A stretch of DNA of 30,674 nucleotides from Streptosporangiaceae bacterium (GTDB lineage Bacteria; Actinomycetota; Actinomycetes; Streptosporangiales; Streptosporangiaceae), in contig JASHOI010000599.1 in the NCBI GenBank assembly GCA_030041195.1, forward strand, positions 1 to 30,674, written 5' to 3'. The translations under genes were made by a program, and so were the position numbers. Shown here piece after piece: positions 8,767 to 15,101 of this stretch. Position 1 is the first letter of the stretch; each line of letters begins with the position of its first letter. A model generated the notes under the pieces. The model had not been told where the DNA came from. It did no database searches and saw nothing but the letters and a program-made list of their open reading frames with translations.

Positions 8767-9884
8767 AACTGGCTGTCGCTGCGGAGCAGCAGGAACTCGG
8801 CGATGCCGTGCGCCGGTTCCTGGCCGACCGGGCGCCATTGGCCCGGGTCCGCGAGCTGATGGAGACCACCGAGGGGGTCGACTGGCAGGTCTGGCAGCAG
8901 GCCGGGGCCCAGCTCGGCCTGCAGGGGATCGCGATCCCCGAGTCCTGCGGCGGCGCCGGGTTCTCGTTCGCCGAGCAGGCCATCGTGCTCGAGGAGCTCG
9001 GCGCCGCGCTGTACGGCGGGCCGTACCTGGCCAGCGCCGTGCTCGCGGCGACCGCGCTGCTGTCCGGTTCGGACGAGGTGGCGCGGGCCGAGCTGCTGCC
9101 TGGAATCGCCTCCGGCCAGACCGTGGCCACGCTGGCGTTCACCGAGGACGACGGATCATGGGAGCCCGCCGCGGTGCGGCTCGCCGCGGTCCCCGCCGCC
9201 GGCGGCGGCTGGCTGCTGGACGGGCACAAGAGCTTCGTGCTGGACGGGCACACAGCGGACCTGGTCCTCGTGGTGGCCGCCACCGGCTCCGGGCTGTCGC
9301 TGTTCGGCGTTCCGGCGGCTGCCCCCGGCCTGACCCGCCGGGTGCTGCCCACGCTGGACCAGACCAGGAAGCTGGCCCGGCTCGAGTTCCGCTCGGTGCG
9401 GGACGCTCGGCTGATCGGCGCTGAGGGGGACGCTGGCGCCGTGCTTGCCAGGACCCTCGACGTCGCGGCGGTCGCGCTGGCCGCCGAGCAGCTCGGCGGC
9501 GCGCAGCGGGCCCTGGACATGGCCGTCGGGTACGCGAAGACCCGGCACCAGTTCGGCCGGCCGATCGGCAGCTTCCAAGCGATCAAGCACCGCTGCGCCG
9601 ACCTGCTGCTCGAGGTCTCCTCGCTGCGCGCGGCGGTTCGTTACGCGGCGGCCGCGGTGGCCGAGGACTCCGCCGAGATCCCGGTCGTCGCCGCGCTGAC
9701 CAAGGCCTACGCCTCGGATGTGTACTTCCACGTGGCGGCCGAGAACATCCAGATCCACGGCGGCATCGGCTTTACCTGGGAGCACGATGCCCACCTGTAC
9801 TTCAAGCGGGCCAAGTCGAGCGAGCTGTTCCTCGGCGACGCCAGCTACCACCGCGAGCGCCTGGCGCAGCGGATCGGCCTCTGA
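8763..9884 (+). CDS. Acyl-CoA dehydrogenase (short chain of a probable pair)
   Basis: A 373-residue acyl-CoA dehydrogenase. RHQFGRPIGSFQAIKH (261-276) is the FAD-contacting motif, and IQIHGGIGFTWEHDAHLY (329-346) is the usual C-terminal signature. No Glu occupies the YEGT position; the sequence there reads FLGDASYH. Many ACADs of this subtype act as the non-catalytic or partner chain in alpha2-beta2 complexes, such as ChsE1 (FadE28) with ChsE2. Pairing with the 407-residue enzyme at 5341 is therefore likely, but inferred. The ATG at 8763 overlaps the stop of the CoA ligase by 4 nt, supporting coupled translation; an earlier in-frame start at 8691 would overlap far into the ligase and is rejected. 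The gene converges with the DMT permease with only 3 bp between them. Confidence 0.92.
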   Translation: MKLAVAAEQQELGDAVRRFLADRAPLARVRELMETTEGVDWQVWQQAGAQLGLQGIAIPESCGGAGFSFAEQAIVLEELGAALYGGPYLASAVLAATALLSGSDEVARAELLPGIASGQTVATLAFTEDDGSWEPAAVRLAAVPAAGGGWLLDGHKSFVLDGHTADLVLVVAATGSGLSLFGVPAAAPGLTRRVLPTLDQTRKLARLEFRSVRDARLIGAEGDAGAVLARTLDVAAVALAAEQLGGAQRALDMAVGYAKTRHQFGRPIGSFQAIKHRCADLLLEVSSLRAAVRYAAAAVAEDSAEIPVVAALTKAYASDVYFHVAAENIQIHGGIGFTWEHDAHLYFKRAKSSELFLGDASYHRERLAQRIGL

Positions 9885-9887
9885 CGC

Positions 9888-10790
9888 CTAACGCTCGGCC
9901 TGCACCGGGGCTGGCACGGCCGCCCCCTGTTTCGGCGCGGCCACCGGCGCCCGGTGCGCGAGCGTGACGATTCCCACGATCATCACGGCGAACGCCATCA
10001 CCTCCATCGTGACGTTCACCGGCCCGCCGGCCAGCTGCTCGTGCAGCACGAGATGCGCGAGCGTGATCGAGATCAGCGGGTCGGCGGCCGTGATGACCGA
10101 AAGCACCGGCGATACCAGCACGCCGGCCTGATACGCGCTCTGGTTGAGCAGGAAGCCGAGCGGGCCGATCACGACGACCGCCCACAGCGGCCATCGCTCC
10201 AGCAGGCCGACGAAGCCACCGTGGCCGCCGCCGGTCAGCAGCTTGATCAGGAAGGCCGTGAGGCCGTAGCAGACCCCGCAGGCGAGCCCCAGCATGATCG
10301 GCCGGGTCATGCGGTGGCCGAACCTGGCCACGGTGAGGCACGCCAGCAGCAGCGCGGCCACCGCGATGCCCAGCGGAATCGCGGTAGCGGCCGAGATGCT
10401 TGTGGTGCCGCCGTGCGGCCGTGCGACCGCGAGGAACCAGCCGAGCCCGCCGGCGCAGCAGGCCACCCCGATCAGCATCACCAGGTCCGGCTCGCGGTGC
10501 CGGAAGAAGGCGCCGAAGATCACGGCGAAGATCAGGTCACAGACCAGGATCGGCTGGACGAGCGCCAGCGGGCCAAAGCGCAGCGCGAGGACCTGGAAGA
10601 AGACACCGAGGATGTTCAGGCTGATCGCTATCAGCCATAGCGGCCGGCGCAACAGGGCGAAGATGAGCCCCACGGCCAGCGCGCTGCGGTGCACCGCCAC
10701 CTGTTTGGTGCTGCGCTCGTCGAGGACAGCCGTGATGCCGTCCGTCGCCGAGGCACCGAGAGCGCCGCCGACCGCAGTTATCGGGAACAT
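9888..10790 (-). CDS. DMT (EamA-like) family membrane transporter
   Basis: A 300-residue integral membrane protein with about nine to ten hydrophobic helices, for example HRSALAVGLIFALL, WLIAISLNILGVFFQVLAL, LVMLIGVACCAGGLGWFLAV, AIPLGIAVAALLLACLTVA and the closing VMAFAVMIVGIVTLA. Two internal halves resemble each other (Leu/Gly-rich helix followed by PLALVQPILV or PVLSVITAADPL), typical of drug/metabolite transporters. It should move a small metabolite across the cytoplasmic membrane; the substrate is unknown. The first helix is weak, so the true start may lie elsewhere. The ATG at 10790 has no good ribosome site. The 164-bp upstream region holds an 11-bp inverted repeat and four GTTATC words. 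Confidence 0.85.
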   Translation of the reverse strand: MFPITAVGGALGASATDGITAVLDERSTKQVAVHRSALAVGLIFALLRRPLWLIAISLNILGVFFQVLALRFGPLALVQPILVCDLIFAVIFGAFFRHREPDLVMLIGVACCAGGLGWFLAVARPHGGTTSISAATAIPLGIAVAALLLACLTVARFGHRMTRPIMLGLACGVCYGLTAFLIKLLTGGGHGGFVGLLERWPLWAVVVIGPLGFLLNQSAYQAGVLVSPVLSVITAADPLISITLAHLVLHEQLAGGPVNVTMEVMAFAVMIVGIVTLAHRAPVAAPKQGAAVPAPVQAER

Positions 10791-10850
10791 TGCCGTTCGT
10801 TATCCCCGCTCCGGCGGCTGCCCTACCCATGTGCCTGTTATCTCCGTTAT
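10777..10850. repeat. Four copies of GTTATC around the DMT transporter start
   Basis: GTTATC occurs at 10777-10782, 10799-10804, 10837-10842 and 10845-10850, reading GATAAC on the coding strand of the transporter. Four copies of one hexamer in 74 bp of GC-rich DNA is unexpected and could mark regulator binding. No known family is recognised. Confidence 0.3.
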
Positions 10851-10872
10851 CGCGGGCATGCCCCGGTTCATG

Positions 10873-10914
10873 GATGTACCGATCGGCTTGTTCTATGCGG
10901 CCCATCGGTACATC
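10873..10914. promoter_or_regulatory. Inverted repeat upstream of the DMT transporter
   Basis: GATGTACCGAT at 10873-10883 and ATCGGTACATC at 10904-10914 are perfect 11-bp arms separated by 20 bp. The repeat lies between the SDR stop at 10955 and the transporter start at 10790. It lacks a T-run, so an operator pair is more likely than an intrinsic terminator, although a hairpin is also possible. Confidence 0.4.
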
Positions 10915-10954
10915 GATGCGGCGTCAGGTTCCCGGCGGCGGGGCGTTCTGCCGA

Positions 10955-11761
10955 CTATCCGGCTGTGGGTGCCGCGGGTATCGGGACGCCGAGCTCGGCC
11001 AGCAGTTCCTGGGAGTAGGTGACCCGGCCGGTCAGCGTCTTTGGATCGCCGTGGCAGAGCATCAGCGCCGCCTCGGCCATCACCGCCGGCGGCTCGGCGT
11101 TCGGGTCGTCCTCGGTGGTCAGATGGTGGAAGATCGTTCCCGGCGTGGGCACCACCAGCGTCGGCGACAGCGCGTTGACCGCGACGTTGTCCTCGTACAG
11201 TTCGGCCGCCAGGCCGGTCGAGAACCGCTCGAGCGCCGCCTTGCACATGCCGTAGACGGTCGAGCCAACGGCAAACCGGCCGGGCGGCAGCGCGGGATGG
11301 CGCGCGGCGCCCGAGGAGATGTTGAGTATCCAGCCGCGGCCGCGTTCCCGCATCCCGGGCAGCACCAGCCTGGCGAGCTCGAACGGCGCCTCGACCTGCA
11401 CCGCGAACATCAGCTCGTAGCGGCGCGTGCTGAAGTCGGCGACCCGCTCGAAATAGGTCACCGCGGCGTTGTTGACCAGGATGTCCACCGGCCCGAGCTG
11501 CCGGGTTGTCTCATCGAGGAGGCGCAGCCTGTCCTCGGGCCTGGCCAGGTCGGCGGGTATCGCGACCGCGGTACCGCCGCCGGTGTTGATCGCCGCCGCC
11601 GTGTCGGCGATCGTGCCGGGCAGCCGGGACTGGCCGGGTTCCGTGGTCCGGGCGGCCACGGCGACCGCGGCGCCCGCGGCACCGAACCTCGTGGCGATGG
11701 CCGCGCCGATGCCCCGGCTCGCGCCGGTCACGATCGCGATCTTCCCGTCCAGGACTCCCAC
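10955..11761 (-). CDS. SDR family oxidoreductase
   Basis: A 268-residue short-chain dehydrogenase from the GTG at 11761. TGASRGIG is at 12-19, NNAA at 97-100, the catalytic Ser at about 149-150 (ISSGAAR) and Tyr170/Lys174 (YGMCK). An insertion of a few residues lies between the Ser and the Tyr. The GTG at 11761 is preferred because GAGGGAG lies about 7 nt upstream and the protein then begins MGVLDGKIAIVTG, as is usual. An ATG at 11806 would add 15 residues and cannot be excluded. It diverges from the MaoC gene across a region with a 30-bp tandem repeat and the shared TetR-type palindrome, so it may belong to the same acyl-CoA regulon. Substrate is unknown; hydroxyacyl-CoA or keto-steroid-like compounds fit the context. 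Confidence 0.87.
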   Translation of the reverse strand: MGVLDGKIAIVTGASRGIGAAIATRFGAAGAAVAVAARTTEPGQSRLPGTIADTAAAINTGGGTAVAIPADLARPEDRLRLLDETTRQLGPVDILVNNAAVTYFERVADFSTRRYELMFAVQVEAPFELARLVLPGMRERGRGWILNISSGAARHPALPPGRFAVGSTVYGMCKAALERFSTGLAAELYEDNVAVNALSPTLVVPTPGTIFHHLTTEDDPNAEPPAVMAEAALMLCHGDPKTLTGRVTYSQELLAELGVPIPAAPTAG

Positions 11762-11810
11762 GTCGATCACTCCCTCGGCCACCGCGATCACTCCCTGCGC
11801 CGGCACGGCG

Positions 11811-11870
11811 CACCGCGGCTACCGCCAGGTTGACACGGCGCAGCGCGGCTACCGCCAGGTTGACACGGCG
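11811..11870. repeat. 30-bp tandem repeat, two copies, each carrying TTGACA
   Basis: Bases 11811-11840 and 11841-11870 match at 29 of 30 positions, and fragments of further copies flank them. Each unit includes CGGCTACCGCCAGGTTGACA. The TTGACA boxes at 11830-11835 and 11860-11865 face the MaoC gene, so the duplication has doubled its candidate -35 element. Confidence 0.8.
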
Positions 11871-11909
11871 CAGCCGCCCCCGAACACTATTTTTGGAACG
11901 AAATTCTAG
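11860..11909 (+). promoter_or_regulatory. Promoter box and palindromic operator for the MaoC operon
   Basis: TTGACA at 11860-11865 is followed by TGGAAC-N3-ATTCTA at 11894-11908, centred on 11901, 41 nt from the first T. Candidate -10 sites (AACACT at 11883 or CACTAT at 11885) are weak. The core GGAA-N5-TTCT matches the sites at 4446-4458 and 5312-5324. Confidence 0.55.
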
Positions 11910-11955
11910 TACCGGCTGACAGCGCCGGCCCGGGCCGCGCGACACGGAGGTCAGG

Positions 11956-12828
11956 ATGGCTCTCGACCACAGCCTCGTCGGCGTGCCGACCGAGCCGCAG
12001 GAACGCTCGTGGACGTCGAAAGACGCGCTGCTGTACGCGGTCGGGGTGGGGGCCGGCCTCGGGGATCCACTGCAGGAACTGCAGTTCACCACCGAGAACA
12101 GCGAGGGGGTACCACAGCAGGTGCTGCCGACGTTCGGGATCCTGGTGGCGCAGCCGCGTTCCGGCCGCAAGCTCGGCAGCTTCGACCGGGCGATGCTGGT
12201 GCACGCCGAGCAGGCGTTCGAGCTGCACCAGCCGCTGCCGGCCGAGGGCACCGTGAGAGTCGTGTCCACGGTCACCGGCATCTACGACAAGATCTCCGGC
12301 GCGCTGGTGGCCAGCGAGAGCGTGGCCACCGACGCGGCCACCGGCGCCAAGCTCGTGACGGCGCGGAGCGGCGTTTTCATCAGGGGCGAGGGCGGGTTCG
12401 GCGGCGACCGCGGGCCGGGCAACGGCTGGCGGCGGCCGACCGGGGAGCCCGACCACCGGGTGGTCCAGCCGACCAGGCCGGAGCAGGCGCTGCTGTACCG
12501 CCTGTCCGGCGACAGGAACCCGCTGCATGCCGACCCCGTGTTCGCCGCCAGGGGCGGGTTCAGCAGGCCGATCCTGCACGGCCTGTGCACCTACGGGGTG
12601 ACCGGCCGGGCGCTGCTGCACACGCTGTGCGGCTCGGACCCGGCCAGGTTCCGGTCGATGTCGGGACGGTTCACCCGTCCGGTGCTGCCCGGCGACACGC
12701 TGGTAGTGTCCGTCTGGCTGCCGGAGGACGGCGGCAGCACCGCCGTGTTCCAGACCGCGACCGAGGACGGGGCCGTGGTCATCGACCGCGGCCGGATCGA
12801 GTTCCTGCCGCCTGCAGGCGAGGCGTGA
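11956..12828 (+). CDS. MaoC-like (R)-specific enoyl-CoA hydratase (hydratase 2 type)
   Basis: A 290-residue double hot-dog protein. The second half carries the hydratase-2 signature YRLSGDRNPLHADP at 181-194, where Asp186 and His191 are the catalytic pair, followed by GFSRPILHGL. The first half is a degenerate hot-dog fold that normally shapes the acyl pocket. The reaction is hydration of a trans-2-enoyl-CoA to a 3-hydroxyacyl-CoA, in step with the upstream dehydrogenases. GGAGG at 11945-11949 precedes the ATG by 6 nt. The stop overlaps the next ATG by one base (TGATG), so the MaoC, thiolase-fold and DUF35 genes form one operon. In cholesterol degradation a MaoC pair and a DUF35-Ltp2 aldolase work together; the same logic may hold here. 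Confidence 0.93.
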   Translation: MALDHSLVGVPTEPQERSWTSKDALLYAVGVGAGLGDPLQELQFTTENSEGVPQQVLPTFGILVAQPRSGRKLGSFDRAMLVHAEQAFELHQPLPAEGTVRVVSTVTGIYDKISGALVASESVATDAATGAKLVTARSGVFIRGEGGFGGDRGPGNGWRRPTGEPDHRVVQPTRPEQALLYRLSGDRNPLHADPVFAARGGFSRPILHGLCTYGVTGRALLHTLCGSDPARFRSMSGRFTRPVLPGDTLVVSVWLPEDGGSTAVFQTATEDGAVVIDRGRIEFLPPAGEA

Positions 12829-14012
12829 TGGCGGCACCGGCCGCGGCGATCGCGGGCATCCACGAGTTCGAAAAGCGCGTCGCCGGGGGCCTGAGCCCGC
12901 TGCAGATCAAGGCCGAGTGCGCGGCGCGGGCGCTGGCGGACGCGGGGCTCACCTGGGCGGACGTCGACGCCATCTACGACGCCAGCGAGGCCGGCCGGAT
13001 GCAGGGCCTCACGATCGCCGAGTACTTCGGCATCACCCCCAGGGTCGTGGACACCACCGCGGTCGGTGGCAGCTCACAGGAGTTCCAGGCCGCGCACGCG
13101 GCGCGGGACATCGCGGCGGGCAAGGCCAGCGTCGCGCTGCTCACGTACGGGTCCACGGCGCACAGCGAGTCCCGGGCGATCGGCACCGGCGCCCGGTTCG
13201 GCGCCGAGGCGCAGCCGGCCGCGAACATGGAACGCCCCTACGGGCTGACCCTGATCGGCAACTACGCGATGGTGGCCAGACGCCACATGGCGCAGTACGG
13301 CACCACGCCCGAGCAGCTTGCCGAGATCGCGGTGACCACGCGCAGGCACGCCATGCGCAACCCGCAGGCGGTCGCCGGGCTCGCCGACATCGGGTTCCGT
13401 ACCGTCCGCGAGATCACCGTCGACGACGTGCTCGGCTCGCGGCTGATCGCCGACCCGCTGCACCTGCTTGAGTGCTGCATCGTCTCGGACGGGGGCGGCG
13501 CTGTCGTGATCGTTTCCCGGGCCGTGGCGGCGGGCCTGCGCACCAGGCCGGCCTGGATCCTCGGCACCGGCGAGGCGGTCGGTTACCCAGCCGTCGGCGC
13601 CGACATCACCACGACCGCCGCGGCACGGTCCGGGCCGGAGGCGTTCGGCCAGGCGGGCATCCGCCCGGAGGAGATCGACATCGCGATGATCTACGACTCG
13701 TTCACGATCACCGTGCTGGCCATACTCGAGGACCTCGGGTTCGCGAAGAAGGGCGAGGGCGGGGCGTTCGCCGCGGGCGGCCGCCTGGGGTTCGATCGGC
13801 CCGGCGGGCCCGCGCTCAACACCGACGGCGGGGGCCTGTCGTCGAACCACCCGGGCATGCGCGGGATCTTCCTGCTCATCGAGGCCACCCGCCAGCTGCG
13901 CGGCGAGTCAACGTCTCAGGTGCCCGGCGCCCGGCTGGCCGTCGCGCACGGCAACGGCGGGCAGCTCGGCACCAGGCACGCGGCAGCCACGATCATCCTC
14001 GGAACGGAGTAA
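12828..14012 (+). CDS. Thiolase-fold lipid-transfer-type protein (Ltp/SCP2-thiolase-like), no catalytic Cys visible
   Basis: A 394-residue thiolase-superfamily protein of the lipid-transfer (SCP2/Ltp) branch. Recognisable blocks are TTAVGGSSQEFQAAHAA near residue 80, MIYDSFTITVLAILEDLGF at about 287-305, LNTDGGGLSSNHPG at about 330-343, and AVAHGNGGQLGTRHAA near the C-terminus. The nucleophilic Cys of true thiolases should fall in the first block, which reads GGSSQEF, and the second Cys near the C-terminal Gly block is also absent; the only cysteines are near 31 and 211-212. Cys-less members that pair with DUF35 proteins include Ltp2, a retro-aldolase using tyrosines. Tyr289 (YDSF) is a candidate equivalent. 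Direct coupling to the DUF35 gene 6 nt downstream supports a two-protein complex. Aldol cleavage is inferred, not shown. Confidence 0.88.
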   Translation: MAAPAAAIAGIHEFEKRVAGGLSPLQIKAECAARALADAGLTWADVDAIYDASEAGRMQGLTIAEYFGITPRVVDTTAVGGSSQEFQAAHAARDIAAGKASVALLTYGSTAHSESRAIGTGARFGAEAQPAANMERPYGLTLIGNYAMVARRHMAQYGTTPEQLAEIAVTTRRHAMRNPQAVAGLADIGFRTVREITVDDVLGSRLIADPLHLLECCIVSDGGGAVVIVSRAVAAGLRTRPAWILGTGEAVGYPAVGADITTTAAARSGPEAFGQAGIRPEEIDIAMIYDSFTITVLAILEDLGFAKKGEGGAFAAGGRLGFDRPGGPALNTDGGGLSSNHPGMRGIFLLIEATRQLRGESTSQVPGARLAVAHGNGGQLGTRHAAATIILGTE

Positions 14013-14018
14013 GCAGCG

Positions 14019-14426
14019 ATGCCAGAGCAGCCGGAGCGCCCGCTGCCGATCTTCCCCGAGCCGGACACCGAGCCGTTCTGGGCGGCCACCGCCGGGCACC
14101 GGCTCAGCTACCAGGTCTGCCTGGCGTGCGGGCAGGTGGTCTTCCACCCGCGCCGGCACTGCACCTGCTGCACCGGCGGCGAGCTGGAATGGCGGGACTC
14201 GGCCGGCGCCGGCACCGTTTACACGTTCACGGTGATCCGGCAGCACGGCCACCCGTTCTTCCGGGCCCGCATTCCCTACCTGGTCGGCCTCATCGACCTG
14301 GACGAGGGCTTCCGCATGCTCGCCGAGATCGCCGCCGATCCGGAAACGCTGCGGGTGGACCACCGCGTCACCGTTACCTGGGAAGACCACGCCGACCTCA
14401 GCATCCCGATATTCCAGCCGGCGTAG
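14019..14426 (+). CDS. DUF35 zinc-ribbon/OB-fold acyl-CoA-associated protein
   Basis: A 135-residue protein with a zinc ribbon of pattern C34-x2-C37-x10-C48-x2-C51 followed by an OB-fold strand region (GTVYTFTVIRQHGHPFF, then VGLIDLDEGFRMLAEI). Proteins of this family (ChsH2 C-terminal half, and partners of HMG-CoA synthase-like and Ltp enzymes) bind thiolase-fold partners and help hold the CoA ester. It begins 6 nt after the thiolase-like gene, with GGAG about 9 nt before the ATG, and ends the operon. It converges with the next TetR with a 5-bp gap, so there is no room for a separate terminator. A partner role for the Cys-less thiolase-like protein is the natural reading. Confidence 0.92.
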   Translation: MPEQPERPLPIFPEPDTEPFWAATAGHRLSYQVCLACGQVVFHPRRHCTCCTGGELEWRDSAGAGTVYTFTVIRQHGHPFFRARIPYLVGLIDLDEGFRMLAEIAADPETLRVDHRVTVTWEDHADLSIPIFQPA

Positions 14427-14431
14427 GCCCC

Positions 14432-15016
14432 TTACCCGAGCAGCCGGCGCAGCAGTTCCTCAATCGCGTCGGAGCCCGACCGCATCGCGTCCCCGGGGTC
14501 GTCCGACTGCGCGACCAGCAGCGCGACCTCGTCAATCGCGGCGAGGAGTATGTGGGCGAGCGGCTCGACCAGGTCCGGCCGCATCCGCCCCTCGCCGGCC
14601 ACGTGCTGCAGGACAGCCTTGATAAAGTCCAGCGGGCGCTCGCCCATCGCCCGCCACCGCTCCCACCCGAGCACCGAGGGGGCGTCGATCAGCAAGATCC
14701 GCCGTACCACGGGGTCACCGGCGACGCGGATCCACTCCAGGCAGCCGGCGCGCAGCGCGGCCACCGGGCCGTCCGCGCCGGCCGTCGCGGCCAGGGCCCG
14801 CTCGCCGACATTGGCCTCGACCTCCTCGAGCACGGCCTCGAACAGGGCCTCCTTGCTCGCGAAGTGGTGATACAGCGAGCCGCGGCTGACAGCCGCCTCG
14901 CGCAGCACCGCATCGATCGAGGTGTCCTCATAGCCGTGCGCGGCGAACAGCCGGGTCGCGACCGCGATGATCTGGCTCCGCGTCGCCTCCCCGCGCGCGA
15001 CGTTCCTGTTCGGCAT
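14432..15016 (-). CDS. TetR family transcriptional regulator, divergent from alpha/beta hydrolase
   Basis: A 194-residue TetR-type repressor from the ATG at 15016. The helix-turn-helix spans about residues 11-58 and ends in VSRGSLYHHFASKEALFEAV. The rest is the helical ligand domain. The ATG at 15016 is preferred over the GTG at 15028 because GGAGAG sits just upstream at the right spacing and overlaps that GTG. The minus-strand promoter TTGTTG (15082-15077), 17-nt spacer, TATAAC (15059-15054) fits this gene. Both hexamers lie inside a 33-bp palindrome that also covers the hydrolase promoter, so the protein very likely represses itself and the hydrolase. The inducer is unknown, presumably a hydrolase substrate or product. 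Confidence 0.93.
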   Translation of the reverse strand: MPNRNVARGEATRSQIIAVATRLFAAHGYEDTSIDAVLREAAVSRGSLYHHFASKEALFEAVLEEVEANVGERALAATAGADGPVAALRAGCLEWIRVAGDPVVRRILLIDAPSVLGWERWRAMGERPLDFIKAVLQHVAGEGRMRPDLVEPLAHILLAAIDEVALLVAQSDDPGDAMRSGSDAIEELLRRLLG

Positions 15017-15028
15017 CACACTCTCCAC

Positions 15029-15083
15029 TTGACAGACCGACTGTCGGTTTGTTGTTATAGACCGACAGACGGTCTACAACAAC
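15029..15083. promoter_or_regulatory. Overlapping divergent promoters with two palindromic operators
   Basis: Palindrome 1 at 15036-15048 is ACCGAC-T-GTCGGT (perfect). Palindrome 2 at 15051-15083 is 33 bp, with arms containing GTTGTT and TAGACCG on the left, CGGTCTA and AACAAC on the right, a 5-bp centre (15065-15069) and one mismatched pair. The centres are 25 bp apart. Forward promoter: TTGACA at 15029-15034, 18 nt, TGTTAT at 15053-15058. Reverse promoter: TTGTTG, 17 nt, TATAAC (15082-15054). Binding would block both. Confidence 0.8.
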
Positions 15084-15101
15084 GATACCCCGGAGGACAC
15101 C

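Noticed and set aside
5323..8838. Minus-strand 1171-residue open frame across the dehydrogenase and CoA ligase genes
   Set aside because: Low-complexity Arg/His/Pro/Gly composition, no motifs, and it runs across gene borders; the plus-strand genes are well supported.
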